Below, piece by piece: positions 7,698-16,308 of a stretch of 64,000 nt of DNA (the stretch's first letter is position 1; every line of letters starts with the position of its first letter). The position numbers were made by a program, and so were the translations under genes. Source of the stretch: Thiobacillus denitrificans (GTDB lineage: Bacteria > Pseudomonadota > Gammaproteobacteria > Burkholderiales > Thiobacillaceae). The notes below the pieces were generated by a model, which saw only the letters and a program-made list of their open reading frames with translations, was not told where the DNA came from and searched no databases. The DNA is taken from assembly GCA_002343685.1 (NCBI GenBank), contig DDRS01000017.1, positions 294,128 to 358,127 of the forward strand, read 5' to 3'.

Positions 7698-9653
7698 ATG
7701 TGGAAACGCCTGCTTCTGATCCGTGGCGCCGAGCTGGCCGCCCTGGCGCTGCTTGCCGCGATTCCCCTGATGGTGGACAACAGCTATGTCCTGGGCTTGC
7801 TGACGCTGCTCGCCATCTACGGCATCCTGTTGATCGGTCTCGACGTCACGGTCGGCTACCTCGGTCAGGTGAACCTCGCCCAGGCCGCTTTCCTCGGCCT
7901 GGGCGCGTATGCGGCCGGGCTCTGCGTGGCCAATTTCGATTTCGGCATGCTGGCGGCGCTGGCGGCGGCGCTCGTCGTGGGGCTCATCTTCGGCACCTTG
8001 CTGGCCTTCCCCGCGCTACGCCTGGAAGGCCCGCAGTTCGCCCTGGCGACCCTGAGCTTCTCGGCGCTCAGCGCGACCACCCTGAACGAGTGGGAAGGCC
8101 TGACCTTGGGCGCTCAGGGCCTGCAGGTCAGCCGGCCGCCCTTCCTGGGGATGGCCCTGGATGCGCCGGAGTTTTTCTGGCTGTGCCTGCTGCTGCTCGC
8201 CCTGGTCTGGATGGCCATGCGCAATCTGCTGTCGTCGCAGTGGGGACGGGCCTTCGAAGCCTTGCGCGACAGCCCCATCGCCACCGATGCCATGGGCGTG
8301 GGAACCTACCGCCACAAGGTGGCCGGTTTTGCCCTCGCTTCCGGGCTGGGTGGACTGGCGGGGGGACTGTATGCCTTCAACTTCCAGTATCTCCAGCCCC
8401 AGAGTTTCGGTTGGGATCTGATGGTGATCCTGCTCCTGGGCGTGGTGCTGGGCGGGCGCAAGAGCCTGTGGGGCGCGCTGGTGGGTGCTTCCCTGATCGC
8501 CCTGCTGCCCAATCTGCTGTCCAACCGGGGGCTGTTCCAGATCTTTTCCGCGATCGGGCTGCTGATCGCCCTGGCGGCAGGCGGACAAGGTCTGCTGAAA
8601 AAGACCACCCGCCCGTTCCAGGCCCTTGCGCCCGTTGCGGCCATGGGCATTCTGATGGTGGGCAGCCTGATCGTGGGGAACACCGAGGACTGGCGCAAGG
8701 CGATTTTCGCGCTGATGCTGTTTTCCGTGGTGGTGGGTTTGCCGGAGGGCCTGATGGGTTTCGCTGCCCGTTTCCTGACCAGGCTGTTCCACATTGAGCC
8801 GCCGCGCCTGCCGGCGCCGGCCTCGCTGGATACCGTCCTGCCCAAACGGACCGCGAACGGCGGCGCGCTTCTGGAATTGCGCGGCCTGGAACGGTACTTC
8901 GGCGGCGTCAAGGCCGTGGACGGGGTGTCCATGACCGTACAGGCCGGAGAAATCCACGGCCTGATCGGCCCCAACGGTTCCGGCAAGAGCACTGCGGTGA
9001 ACGTCATTTCCGGTCTCTACGTCCCGACCGGCGGCGACATGCTGCTGCGAGGCAAGCTCCTGCCCGTCGGCAGCCTGTTCAAGGTGGCGCGGACAGGCGT
9101 GGCACGCACTTTCCAGAACCTTCAGCTGTTCGGCGAACTGAGCGCCCTGGACAACGTCATGGTCGCGCTCAAGGACGTTTACCGCAGTCCGCTGCCGCTT
9201 GTCCTGCTGGGGCTGGCCCGGGCCGAAGAAAAACGCGCCCGTGCCGCCGCCCTGGCCTTGCTGGAGTTGGTGGGGCTCGGAGACCAGGCCCGCAGCCTGG
9301 CCAAGGACCTGACCTACGGCGACCAGCGCTTCCTGGAAATCGCCCGCGCGCTGGCACGCAAACCCGAACTGCTGATCCTGGACGAGCCGGCGGCAGGGCT
9401 CGCCCATCCCGATGTGAACAAGCTGATGGACATCATCAAGCGCATTCATGAACGCGGCATCAGCATCATCCTGATCGAGCATCACATGGACGTGATCAGC
9501 GAATTGTGCGGGGTCGTGACGGTACTCGATGGCGGCAAGATCATCGCCGCCGGAACGGCGGAGCAGGTCAAACGCGATCCCAAGGTGATCGAGGCCTATC
9601 TGGGTGTGGTGGACGATCCGGCAGGCGCCGCCGCGCCCGCGCAGGCTGGATGA
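7698..9653 (+). CDS. fused LivM-LivG: ABC permease plus ATPase
   Basis: 651 residues in one continuous frame. Residues about 1-360 are a LivM-type permease (GYLGQVNLAQAAFLGLGAYA, then repeated membrane segments and LGGRKSLWGALVG). Residues about 390-640 are a LivG-type ATPase: Walker A GPNGSGKST near 423-431, signature region LTYGDQRFLEIARAL, Walker B LLILDEPAAGL, and IEHHMDV switch. The join is at about residues 360-390 (IEPPRLPAPASLDTVLPKR) with no stop or frameshift visible. Fusions of this kind are known among Liv-like systems but are less usual than separate genes. Confidence 0.9.
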   Translation: MWKRLLLIRGAELAALALLAAIPLMVDNSYVLGLLTLLAIYGILLIGLDVTVGYLGQVNLAQAAFLGLGAYAAGLCVANFDFGMLAALAAALVVGLIFGTLLAFPALRLEGPQFALATLSFSALSATTLNEWEGLTLGAQGLQVSRPPFLGMALDAPEFFWLCLLLLALVWMAMRNLLSSQWGRAFEALRDSPIATDAMGVGTYRHKVAGFALASGLGGLAGGLYAFNFQYLQPQSFGWDLMVILLLGVVLGGRKSLWGALVGASLIALLPNLLSNRGLFQIFSAIGLLIALAAGGQGLLKKTTRPFQALAPVAAMGILMVGSLIVGNTEDWRKAIFALMLFSVVVGLPEGLMGFAARFLTRLFHIEPPRLPAPASLDTVLPKRTANGGALLELRGLERYFGGVKAVDGVSMTVQAGEIHGLIGPNGSGKSTAVNVISGLYVPTGGDMLLRGKLLPVGSLFKVARTGVARTFQNLQLFGELSALDNVMVALKDVYRSPLPLVLLGLARAEEKRARAAALALLELVGLGDQARSLAKDLTYGDQRFLEIARALARKPELLILDEPAAGLAHPDVNKLMDIIKRIHERGISIILIEHHMDVISELCGVVTVLDGGKIIAAGTAEQVKRDPKVIEAYLGVVDDPAGAAAPAQAG

Positions 9654-9669
9654 AGGGAAGGACGGAGCT

Positions 9670-10386
9670 GTGCTGACGGTCGAGAATCTGCATGCGGGAT
9701 ACGGGACGAGCGAAGTGCTCGTCGGCGTGTCGCTTGAAGTGAAGGCGGGCACGGTAGTGGCCCTGATCGGGGCGAACGGCGCGGGCAAGACCACCACCAT
9801 GCGGGCGATATCCGGGATGATCCGGCCGAACCGCGGACGCGTGCTGCTGGACGGACGGCCGGTCCAGGACCAGGATGCCGCCCATATCGCCCGCCTCGGG
9901 TTGGCGCATTCGCCGGAAGGACGGAAGGTGTTCGGCCCCCTGACGGTGGAGGACAACCTGCTGCTGGGTGCCTATGGCCGCCTGCCCCGGTTCTTCGGCT
10001 TCCGCGCCCGGGCCGCCGCCGACCTGAAAAACATCTACGCGCTGTTTCCCCGCCTCGAGGAACGGCGCTTGCAGACGGCCGGCACCTTGTCGGGTGGAGA
10101 ACAGCAGATGCTCGCGATCGGCCGCGCCCTGATGTCCAAGCCCAAGGTCATGCTGCTGGACGAGCCCTCCATGGGGCTTGCCCCCATCATCGTGCAGGAG
10201 GTGTTCCACACCATCCGCCGCCTCAAGGAAACCGGCATCACCCTGTTGCTGGTGGAACAGTTCGCCAAGAGCGCCCTCGAAGTGGCGGACTACGCCTACG
10301 TGATGGACCGCGGCCACATCGCCATCGAAGGAACCCCTGCCCACCTGCGCGAGGACGAGCGCGTGCTCGCCGCCTATCTGGGCTGA
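9670..10386 (+). CDS. LivF-type ABC transporter ATPase
   Basis: 238 residues from a GTG at 9670, preceded by GGACGGAG; this start matches the family N-terminus LTVENLHAGYG. An earlier in-frame ATG would overlap the previous gene by 50 bases and adds an unlikely basic tail. Walker A is GANGAGKTT, signature LSGGEQQMLAIGRAL, Walker B VMLLDEPSMGLAP, and the switch His is replaced by Gln in LLLVEQFA, as is normal for LivF. It energises the same transporter as the fused LivG domain. It is the last gene of the operon. Confidence 0.9.
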   Translation: MLTVENLHAGYGTSEVLVGVSLEVKAGTVVALIGANGAGKTTTMRAISGMIRPNRGRVLLDGRPVQDQDAAHIARLGLAHSPEGRKVFGPLTVEDNLLLGAYGRLPRFFGFRARAAADLKNIYALFPRLEERRLQTAGTLSGGEQQMLAIGRALMSKPKVMLLDEPSMGLAPIIVQEVFHTIRRLKETGITLLLVEQFAKSALEVADYAYVMDRGHIAIEGTPAHLREDERVLAAYLG

Positions 10387-10439
10387 TCCGGGCCGCTGTT
10401 TACCTCAGTGCAGGCATGGCGGATCGAGTCAGGCCGGTG

Positions 10440-11069
10440 TCAGTACTGCACCACCGCCGGATCGAGACTTCGCCACAGATACCAGGTGGCGACGGTACGC
10501 CAGGGCGCGAAGCGCACGCCGTGCTCGCGCAAGGCCTGGGGCGTGGGACGCGCATCGTCCAGGTAATACCGCGCGACGGCTTTCTGCAGGCCGATGTCGT
10601 CGACCGGCCACACGTCGGGGCGGCGCAGGCTGAAGATCAGGAACATCTCCGCCGTCCAGCGGCCGATGCCGCGTACGTCGACGAGCTCGGCGATCACCGC
10701 CTCATCGCCCATGTTTTTCCAGCGCGCCGGCTCGACGCGGCCATCGACGAAGTGCCCGGCCAGGTCGCGCAGGTACTCGGCCTTGCGACGCGACAGGCCG
10801 CACGCTGCCAGACCGTCCAATTCGAGCGTGGCGACATGCCCAGGCGTCACATGCTGAGCGAATTCGGCAAAACGCGCCCATACGCTGTCGGCAGCCTTGA
10901 CCGAAATCTGCTGGCCGACGATGGCGCGCGCGAGCGTCTGGAAAGGGTCGCCGCGGTTGCCCAGCACAGCGTCGGGATAGCGCGCGATCAGGCCTGCCAT
11001 CACCGGATCGCCTGCGCCGAGTTCGGTGCAGGCCTGGTGCCAGTAGGTCGGTTGCGCCCGGGTTTTCAC
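10440..11069 (-). CDS. DNA-3-methyladenine glycosylase (HhH-GPD)
   Basis: 209 residues from GTG at 11069, which overlaps the rng stop by four bases (GTGA). A longer frame continuing upstream into rng is rejected as out-of-frame coding. The helix-hairpin-helix plus Gly/Pro/Asp loop is seen in ELVDVRGIGRWTAEMFL, and the catalytic Asp is in WPVDDIGLQKA. The protein flips and excises alkylated purines from DNA and is of the short AlkA-like type without the N-terminal extra domain. It is the last gene of the leuS-to-rng transcript and may be there only by coupling. Confidence 0.85.
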   Translation of the reverse strand: MKTRAQPTYWHQACTELGAGDPVMAGLIARYPDAVLGNRGDPFQTLARAIVGQQISVKAADSVWARFAEFAQHVTPGHVATLELDGLAACGLSRRKAEYLRDLAGHFVDGRVEPARWKNMGDEAVIAELVDVRGIGRWTAEMFLIFSLRRPDVWPVDDIGLQKAVARYYLDDARPTPQALREHGVRFAPWRTVATWYLWRSLDPAVVQY

Positions 11070-12517
11070 AGCAGGATGATGTCGTACTGCTCCTGCGGAT
11101 AGGTCGTCTCGACCTGCAGCGACACCGGCTTGCCGATGAAGTCGATGAGTTGGGCGAGGCTGCCGGATTCCTCGTCGAGAAACAGGTCGATCACGCTTTG
11201 CGCGGCGACGATGCGGTATTCGCGCGCACCGAACTGGCGCGCCTCGCGCAGGATTTCGCGCAGCACGTCGTAGCACACGGTCTGCGCGGTCTTGATTTCA
11301 CCCCGTCCCGCGCAGGTAGGGCAGGGTTCGCACAGCACATGCGCCAGCGACTCCCGCGTCCGTTTGCGGGTCATCTCGACCAGACCCAGCGTGGAGAATC
11401 CGCTGACGGTGGTCCGGGTGGGATCGCGCGCCAGGGTTTTCTTCAGCTCGGTCAGCACCGCGTCCTGATGCTCCGCGTTGTCCATGTCGATGAAGTCGAT
11501 GATGATGATGCCGCCGAGGTTACGCAGGCGCAGTTGGCGTGCGATGGCTTGCGCGGCCTCGAGATTGGTCTTGAAGATGGTGTCGTCGAAATTGCGCGCG
11601 CCGACGAAGCCGCCGGTGTTGACGTCGACCGTGGTCAACGCCTCGGTCTGGTCGATGATGAGATAGCCGCCCGATTTCAGGTCGACGCGCCGCCCCAGTG
11701 CCTTGGCAATTTCATCCTCGATGGCATACAGGTCGAACAGCGGCCGGTCGGCACCATAGTGCTGCAGCTTGTCGTGCACCGCATGCGTATAGTTCTTCGC
11801 GAACTCCGCCATACGCTGATAGGTTTCGCGCGAGTCGATCAGGATGCGGCTGGTGTCGCGATTGACGAAGTCGCGCAGCACGCGCAGCGACAGATCGAGA
11901 TCCTGGTACAGCAGGCAGGGCACCGCGCAGTTGCCGCGAGACTGGATGCTGCCCCACAGCCGCCGCAGATAGTCGATGTCCGCCTGCATCTCGATGTCTT
12001 GCGCGGTTTCGGCCATGGTGCGTACGATGAAGCCGCCGGTGGCGTCTTCCGGCATCAATTGATGCAGTTTCTGGCGCAGGTGCTCGCGCTCTTCCTCGCC
12101 TTCGATCTTCTGCGAGATGCCGATGTGGGTTTCCTGCGGCAGGTAGACCAGGTAACGGCCGGCGAAGCTGATCTGGGTGGACAGGCGCGCGCCCTTGGTT
12201 CCGATCGGGTCCTTGATCACCTGCACCATCAGGCTCTGCCCTTCGTGCAGGATCTGCTCGATCGGGCGTTCCGCTTCGCCGTTGTGACGTTCTTCCCATA
12301 TATCGGCCACGTGAAGAAAGGCGGCGCGCTCCAGGCCGATGTCGATGAAGGCCGACTGCATGCCCGGCAGCACGCGTACCACGCGTCCCATGTAGATGTT
12401 GCTCACCAGGCCGCGACATTGGGCGCGTTCGATGTGCAGTTCCTGTACCGCGCCCAGGTGCAGCACGGCGACACGGATTTCCTGCGGCGTGACGTTGACG
12501 AGGATTTCTTCGCTCAT
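11066..12517 (-). CDS. rng: ribonuclease G
   Basis: 483 residues; the start at 12517 (MSEEILVNVTPQEIRVAVL) matches RNase G. A longer frame would run into the palindromic element upstream. Domains: S1-like RNA binding at about 35-120 (IYMGRVVRVLPGMQSAFIDIG), the RNase H-like/DNase I-like catalytic part with the metal Asp residues in TVDVNTGG and IIIIDFIDM, and the zinc-link CEPCPTCAGRG. It cuts 5' monophosphorylated AU-rich RNA and matures the 16S rRNA 5' end. It lies after maf, the usual order in proteobacteria. Confidence 0.95.
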   Translation of the reverse strand: MSEEILVNVTPQEIRVAVLHLGAVQELHIERAQCRGLVSNIYMGRVVRVLPGMQSAFIDIGLERAAFLHVADIWEERHNGEAERPIEQILHEGQSLMVQVIKDPIGTKGARLSTQISFAGRYLVYLPQETHIGISQKIEGEEEREHLRQKLHQLMPEDATGGFIVRTMAETAQDIEMQADIDYLRRLWGSIQSRGNCAVPCLLYQDLDLSLRVLRDFVNRDTSRILIDSRETYQRMAEFAKNYTHAVHDKLQHYGADRPLFDLYAIEDEIAKALGRRVDLKSGGYLIIDQTEALTTVDVNTGGFVGARNFDDTIFKTNLEAAQAIARQLRLRNLGGIIIIDFIDMDNAEHQDAVLTELKKTLARDPTRTTVSGFSTLGLVEMTRKRTRESLAHVLCEPCPTCAGRGEIKTAQTVCYDVLREILREARQFGAREYRIVAAQSVIDLFLDEESGSLAQLIDFIGKPVSLQVETTYPQEQYDIILL

Positions 12518-12537
12518 GGCAAATACTGGATCCATTG

Positions 12538-12613
12538 CTAAATCAAAACCGACGCGAACGTCCACGGCAACCGCGTGGCGCGCCCGGAAAACGGCGCCTC
12601 GGTTTTGATTTAG
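12538..12613. repeat. 76-base palindromic element between maf and rng
   Basis: Perfect 15-base inverted repeat: CTAAATCAAAACCGA at 12538-12552 and TCGGTTTTGATTTAG at 12599-12613. The middle holds a second small palindrome (CCACGGCAACCGCGTGG). Both ends carry a TA next to the repeat, as expected for a TA-targeting miniature element. It separates the maf stop from the rng start by adding most of the 117-base gap in an otherwise tightly packed operon. Confidence 0.6.
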
Positions 12614-12634
12614 GAAAGGATTGGTTACATATCC

Positions 12635-13246
12635 TCAGACGGCGAGACCGAAGGCCCTCAGTAAAATGGCTGTGTCATATAACGGCAGTCCCATGATGCC
12701 GCTGTAGCTGCCGTCGATATGCTCGACAAACGCACCGGCGCGCCCCTGGATACCATACGCACCCGCCTTGCCGAGGTATTCGCCGGTTTCCAGGTAGCGG
12801 CCGATGGCCGCCGCGTCGAGCTCGGCCAGTCTGACCTGGCTGGAAGACAGGCGCATTTCCATCCGGTCTTCATGCTGTACCGCCACAGCGGTGTGTACTT
12901 GATGCGTACGCCCCGACAAGCGCATCAGCATGGCTTCAGCGCCGGCGCGATCGGCCGGCTTGCCTAGAATGGCGCCATCGAGCTCGACCACCGTGTCCGC
13001 ACCCAGCACTGGAAAACGCAACAGACGGCGCGCGTCCACTGCGCGCCAGCCGCAGGCAGCCTTTTCGATTGCCATGCGCTGTGCGAAATCGGACGCCGCC
13101 TCATTTGCGCGCGGAACCTCGACGACGTCCATGCGACCCGCCACCGCGCGCAGCGCCAGCACGTCGAAGGCCACCCCGATCTGTTTCAGAAGCTCGCGCC
13201 GTCGCGGCGACTGGGACGCCAGATAGATTCGTTTGTCGACCAGCAT
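12635..13246 (-). CDS. maf: Maf-family nucleoside triphosphate pyrophosphatase
   Basis: 203 residues. The start MLVDKRIYLASQSPRRRELL shows the conserved SxSPRR motif of Maf. Further on come the PVLGADTVVELDG and GKP segments, and the GKAGAYGIQGRAG and GSYSGIMGLPLY segments that fit the YhdE dTTP/UTP pyrophosphatase subgroup. It hydrolyses non-canonical or excess nucleoside triphosphates. It lies in the rlmH-maf-rng part of the operon, between two palindromic elements that lengthen its flanks. Confidence 0.93.
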   Translation of the reverse strand: MLVDKRIYLASQSPRRRELLKQIGVAFDVLALRAVAGRMDVVEVPRANEAASDFAQRMAIEKAACGWRAVDARRLLRFPVLGADTVVELDGAILGKPADRAGAEAMLMRLSGRTHQVHTAVAVQHEDRMEMRLSSSQVRLAELDAAAIGRYLETGEYLGKAGAYGIQGRAGAFVEHIDGSYSGIMGLPLYDTAILLRAFGLAV

Positions 13247-13264
13247 GATTCTCGTTATTCCCCC

Positions 13265-13533
13265 TAGGGCGTGGTAACACTAATTTCGCACCCGCGTTGC
13301 CGCGAGAAAGCGATGGATGCAAGGCGCGTTGCGCTGGCAAGGGCCATCCCTTGCCAAGCGGCGCAACGCCGCAGACGCGCTTTCTCGCGGCAACCCGGAG
13401 GGACGGGCTGATTCGGGCGCATCCCTTTGTCGCGAGCCGCTTGCAGTGAATGACACTGCGGCCCGTCTCGCTTCGTGGGCTGCATCCCGAATCGGCCTCG
13501 TCGCGGGCGTGAAATTAGTGTTACCACGCCCTA
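13265..13533. mobile_element. 269-base MITE-like nested palindromic element
   Basis: Bounded by a perfect 23-base inverted repeat (13265-13287 and 13511-13533) that begins TAGGGCGTGGTAACAC and ends with TA, consistent with insertion at a TA dinucleotide as for IS630-type miniature elements. Inside, TTGCCGCGAGAAAGCG (13297-13312) pairs with CGCTTTCTCGCGGCAA (13378-13393), and within that GGCAAGGG pairs with CCCTTGCC. The right half contains GATTCGGG/CCCGAATC and GCAGTG/CACTGC. The whole would fold as a closed stem with two large arms. No transposase frame. Its right end TAG is the stop codon of rlmH. Confidence 0.7.
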
Positions 13534-14001
13534 ATCCCGATGGTAGGGATGGCCCTTGATGATGCATACGGCACGATACAACTGCTCGGCCAGCAGCACC
13601 CGCGCCAGCGCATGCGGCAAGGTCAGTTTCGACAGGCCCAGCAGCTTGTCGGCGCGCGCTTTCACGCTGGCGTCAAGACCGTCCGCCCCGCCGATGACAA
13701 ATGCCGGCGACAGTCCCTCCGCCATCCAGCCTTGCAGCCACGCCGCGAGTTCGCGCGTGGTCGCCTGCGTGCCGCGCTCATCGAGCACCACCGGCACGCA
13801 GCCCGCAGGCAACCCGGCCAGGATACGCTCGGCCTCCAGCTGACGCGCACGTGACCCATCCTCTCCTGCCACCCGATGCCCGGGCTTGATCGCATTCAGG
13901 AGCAGCGGCATGTCCGGCGGCATACGCCGCGCGTAATCATCGTAGCCCGCATCGATCCAGCCAGGCATCTTGTGGCCGACGGCGATCACATGGAGTTTCA
14001 T
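13531..14001 (-). CDS. rlmH: 23S rRNA (pseudouridine1915-N3)-methyltransferase
   Basis: 156 residues, the normal length. SPOUT methyltransferase that modifies pseudouridine 1915 of 23S rRNA. Start MKLHVIAVGHKMPGWID is typical; the AdoMet-binding knot is at FVIGGADGLD and the C-terminal LTLPHALARVLLAEQLYRA to HPYHRD is conserved to its last residues. The stop codon is made by the terminal TA of the neighbouring MITE-like element, so the insertion landed exactly at the end of the gene without lengthening the protein noticeably. Confidence 0.95.
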   Translation of the reverse strand: MKLHVIAVGHKMPGWIDAGYDDYARRMPPDMPLLLNAIKPGHRVAGEDGSRARQLEAERILAGLPAGCVPVVLDERGTQATTRELAAWLQGWMAEGLSPAFVIGGADGLDASVKARADKLLGLSKLTLPHALARVLLAEQLYRAVCIIKGHPYHRD

Positions 14002-14016
14002 CGGGCCACGCCAATC

Positions 14017-14376
14017 CTAGTGGTCGGCTTGGATGTGCCGCGCGCGCGCTGCTTCGCCCGCACCCCACAGTTCTTCCAGATTGTAATGGGCACGTGCGGC
14101 GGGCTGCATGACATGGACGATCACTTCGCCCAGGTCCAGCAGCACCCAGTCGCCCGTGTCCTCGCCTTCCGTATTGCCCACGTATTCGCCCGCCTCTTTC
14201 ATCTTGACGCGCACATTGTCGGCAAGCGCGCGTGTTTGACGGTTGGACGTGCCACTGGCAATCACCATGCGTTCGAACAGCGAGGTGAGCTTGCTGGTAT
14301 CGAGTACGGCGATGTCCTGGCCCTTGATGTCTTCAAGGGCGGCGACGATCAGTTTAACTTTCTCTTCAATATTCAT
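14017..14376 (-). CDS. rsfS: ribosomal silencing factor RsfS
   Basis: 119 residues from ATG 14376, which overlaps the nadD stop by four bases; an ATG two codons earlier is equally in frame. The core DIAVLDTSKLTSLFERMVIASG and GDWVLLDLGEVIVHVM match RsfS/Iojap. It binds ribosomal protein uL14 and blocks subunit joining in starvation. A stretch after the usual end (EAARARHIQADH) is ordinary variation. Position between nadD and rlmH is the conserved order. Confidence 0.95.
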   Translation of the reverse strand: MNIEEKVKLIVAALEDIKGQDIAVLDTSKLTSLFERMVIASGTSNRQTRALADNVRVKMKEAGEYVGNTEGEDTGDWVLLDLGEVIVHVMQPAARAHYNLEELWGAGEAARARHIQADH

Positions 14377-15023
14377 GTGCATGCGTAAAGTTGGTATTCG
14401 TGAATGTAATCCAGCACGGCGTCGGGAAGCAGGTAACGCGCACTGTCGTGTCGGGTGAGCATGCCACGGATCGCGGTGGCCGAAATGTCCAGCAGCGGGG
14501 TTGTGCGCAGCAGTATCGCACCGGCCGGCTGGGCAGCCGGATTGCGGCTGGCGACCTGACGTTGCGTCACTTCGCTTTTCAAGGGCTCCATTATGGCGCC
14601 CGGCTGCAGCAACTGCGCACCGGGCCGGGTCGCCACGGCAATATTCGCCAGTTCGAACAGCCGCCGCCAGTCGTGCCAGCCGGGCAGGCCGAGAAACGCA
14701 TCCGCCCCCAGCAGCAGCCAGAGCGGCTGCTGCTGGCCCAGCTCGGCACGCAAGGCCATGAGTGTGTCGACCGTGTAGCTTGGCTGTGGGCGCTGCACCT
14801 CGCGCGCATCCGCCACAAAGCGCGGATTGCCGCCGATCGCGCGACGCACCATTTCCAGCCGGTGGCCGGCCGCCGTACACGGCGCATCTCGGTGCGGCGG
14901 CTGCCCGGCAGGGATGAACAGGACGCGCTCAAGGGCCAGGGCATCGGCCATCTCCTCCGCCAGACGCAGGTGGCCGAAATGGATGGGGTCGAAGGTGCCA
15001 CCCATCACGCCGATGGGCGGCAT
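14373..15023 (-). CDS. nadD: nicotinate-nucleotide adenylyltransferase
   Basis: 216 residues from ATG 15023 (MPPIGVMGGTFDPIHFGH). An in-frame ATG at 15047 adds eight residues and overlaps proA by 20 bases; I prefer 15023 because it starts at the conserved strand. The nucleotidylyltransferase motif GGTFDPIHFGH is intact and the ISATAIRGML segment near the C-terminus is the ISSTxIR-like motif. It makes deamido-NAD from nicotinate mononucleotide and ATP. It overlaps rsfS by four bases. Confidence 0.93.
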   Translation of the reverse strand: MPPIGVMGGTFDPIHFGHLRLAEEMADALALERVLFIPAGQPPHRDAPCTAAGHRLEMVRRAIGGNPRFVADAREVQRPQPSYTVDTLMALRAELGQQQPLWLLLGADAFLGLPGWHDWRRLFELANIAVATRPGAQLLQPGAIMEPLKSEVTQRQVASRNPAAQPAGAILLRTTPLLDISATAIRGMLTRHDSARYLLPDAVLDYIHEYQLYACT

Positions 15024-15027
15024 GGCC

Positions 15028-16308
15028 TTACCCGCGGACGTGCCCATCTCCCAATACCACCCACTTCTGGCTGGTCAGACCTTCCAGGCCGACCGGACCG
15101 CGTGCGTGGATCTTGTCGGTGGAAATGCCGATCTCCGCGCCCAGGCCATATTCGAAGCCGTCGGCAAAACGGGTGGAAGCGTTGACCGCCACGCTGGCCG
15201 AATCGACCTCGCGCAGGAAACGCCGCGCCCGGCCGTAGTCCTCGGTGACAATGGCGTCGGTATGGTGCGAACCGTGGGTGTTGATGTGGGTCATCGCGGC
15301 GTCGATATCGTCGACCATTTTCACCGCAATGATGGGGCCGAGATATTCCTCGTCCCAGTCGGTGTCCACCGCGGCCCTCAGCTTGTCCGCCGCGACGCCT
15401 GCACCCATCAGGATGCCCAGCGCCTCGGGACAGCAGCGCATTTCCACACCTTTTCCCGTCAGCATTTTCCCGATCTCGGGCAACACCGTCGCGGCGACCC
15501 CGCGCGCCACCAGCAACGATTCCGCGGTGTTGCAGGTGCCGTAGCGCTGCGTCTTGGCGTTCTCGACGATCTTCACGGCTTTCGCCAGATCGGCGCGGTC
15601 GTCGACGTACACATGGCAGTTACCGTGCAGATGCTTGATCACCGGCACCCTGGCTTCGCCGGTAATGCGCTCGATCAGGCCCTTGCCGCCGCGCGGCACG
15701 ATGACGTCGACGTAATCCTTCATGGTGATGAGTTCGCCCACCGCGGCGCGGTCGGTGGTCTCGATCACCTGTACCACGGTCGCGGGCAGCCCGGCGGCTT
15801 CCAGGCCTTCGCGCACGCAGGCGGCAATCGCCTGGTTGGAGTGCAGTGCTTCGGAACCGCCGCGCAGGATCGCCGCGTTGCCGGATTTGAGGCACAGCCC
15901 GGCGGCATCCGCCGTTACGTTGGGACGCGCTTCGTAGATGATGCCGATGACGCCGAGCGGCACCCGCATCTTGCCAACCTGGATGCCGGAAGGGCGGTAC
16001 TTGAGGCCGTCGATCTCGCCGATTGGGTCGGGCAGGGCGGCAATCTGTTCCAGGCCATCCGCCATGCCCGCTATGGTCCTGTCGGTCAACTGCAGGCGGT
16101 CGAGCAGCGCCGTATCGTAGCCCGAACTGCGTGCATGCTCCATGTCGCGCATATTGGCCTCGAGCAATTTTGCGGCATCGCGCCGGATCGCTGTCGCCAT
16201 GGCCTGCAGGGCACGGTTCTTCTGGTTGGTGTCGGCACGGGCAATCATGCGCGAAGCTTCGCGCGCCTGTTTGCCCACCGTCTGCATATAGCTTTTCACA
16301 TCCATCAT
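15028..16308 (-). CDS. proA: gamma-glutamyl phosphate reductase
   Basis: 426 residues. Aldehyde dehydrogenase-like enzyme that reduces gamma-glutamyl phosphate to the semialdehyde in proline synthesis. The catalytic Cys lies in YGTCNTAESLLVA; NADPH-binding and substrate segments (GVIGIIYEARPNVT, GLEGLTSQKWV) are as expected. Its start overlaps the holA stop by four bases (ATGA). The partner proB is not in this window. Confidence 0.96.
   Translation of the reverse strand: MMDVKSYMQTVGKQAREASRMIARADTNQKNRALQAMATAIRRDAAKLLEANMRDMEHARSSGYDTALLDRLQLTDRTIAGMADGLEQIAALPDPIGEIDGLKYRPSGIQVGKMRVPLGVIGIIYEARPNVTADAAGLCLKSGNAAILRGGSEALHSNQAIAACVREGLEAAGLPATVVQVIETTDRAAVGELITMKDYVDVIVPRGGKGLIERITGEARVPVIKHLHGNCHVYVDDRADLAKAVKIVENAKTQRYGTCNTAESLLVARGVAATVLPEIGKMLTGKGVEMRCCPEALGILMGAGVAADKLRAAVDTDWDEEYLGPIIAVKMVDDIDAAMTHINTHGSHHTDAIVTEDYGRARRFLREVDSASVAVNASTRFADGFEYGLGAEIGISTDKIHARGPVGLEGLTSQKWVVLGDGHVRG

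Noticed and set aside
8016..9956. Long minus-strand open frame opposite the LivM-LivG and LivF genes
   Set aside because: The plus strand carries full ABC transporter motifs; the antisense translation is rich in His, Gln and Arg and has no fold signature.
11150..12541. Plus-strand open frame opposite rng
   Set aside because: Pure antisense of RNase G; no ribosome site or family motif.
12518..12565. Sixteen-residue N-terminal extension of RNase G
   Set aside because: It is encoded by the palindromic element and is not part of the family N-terminus.
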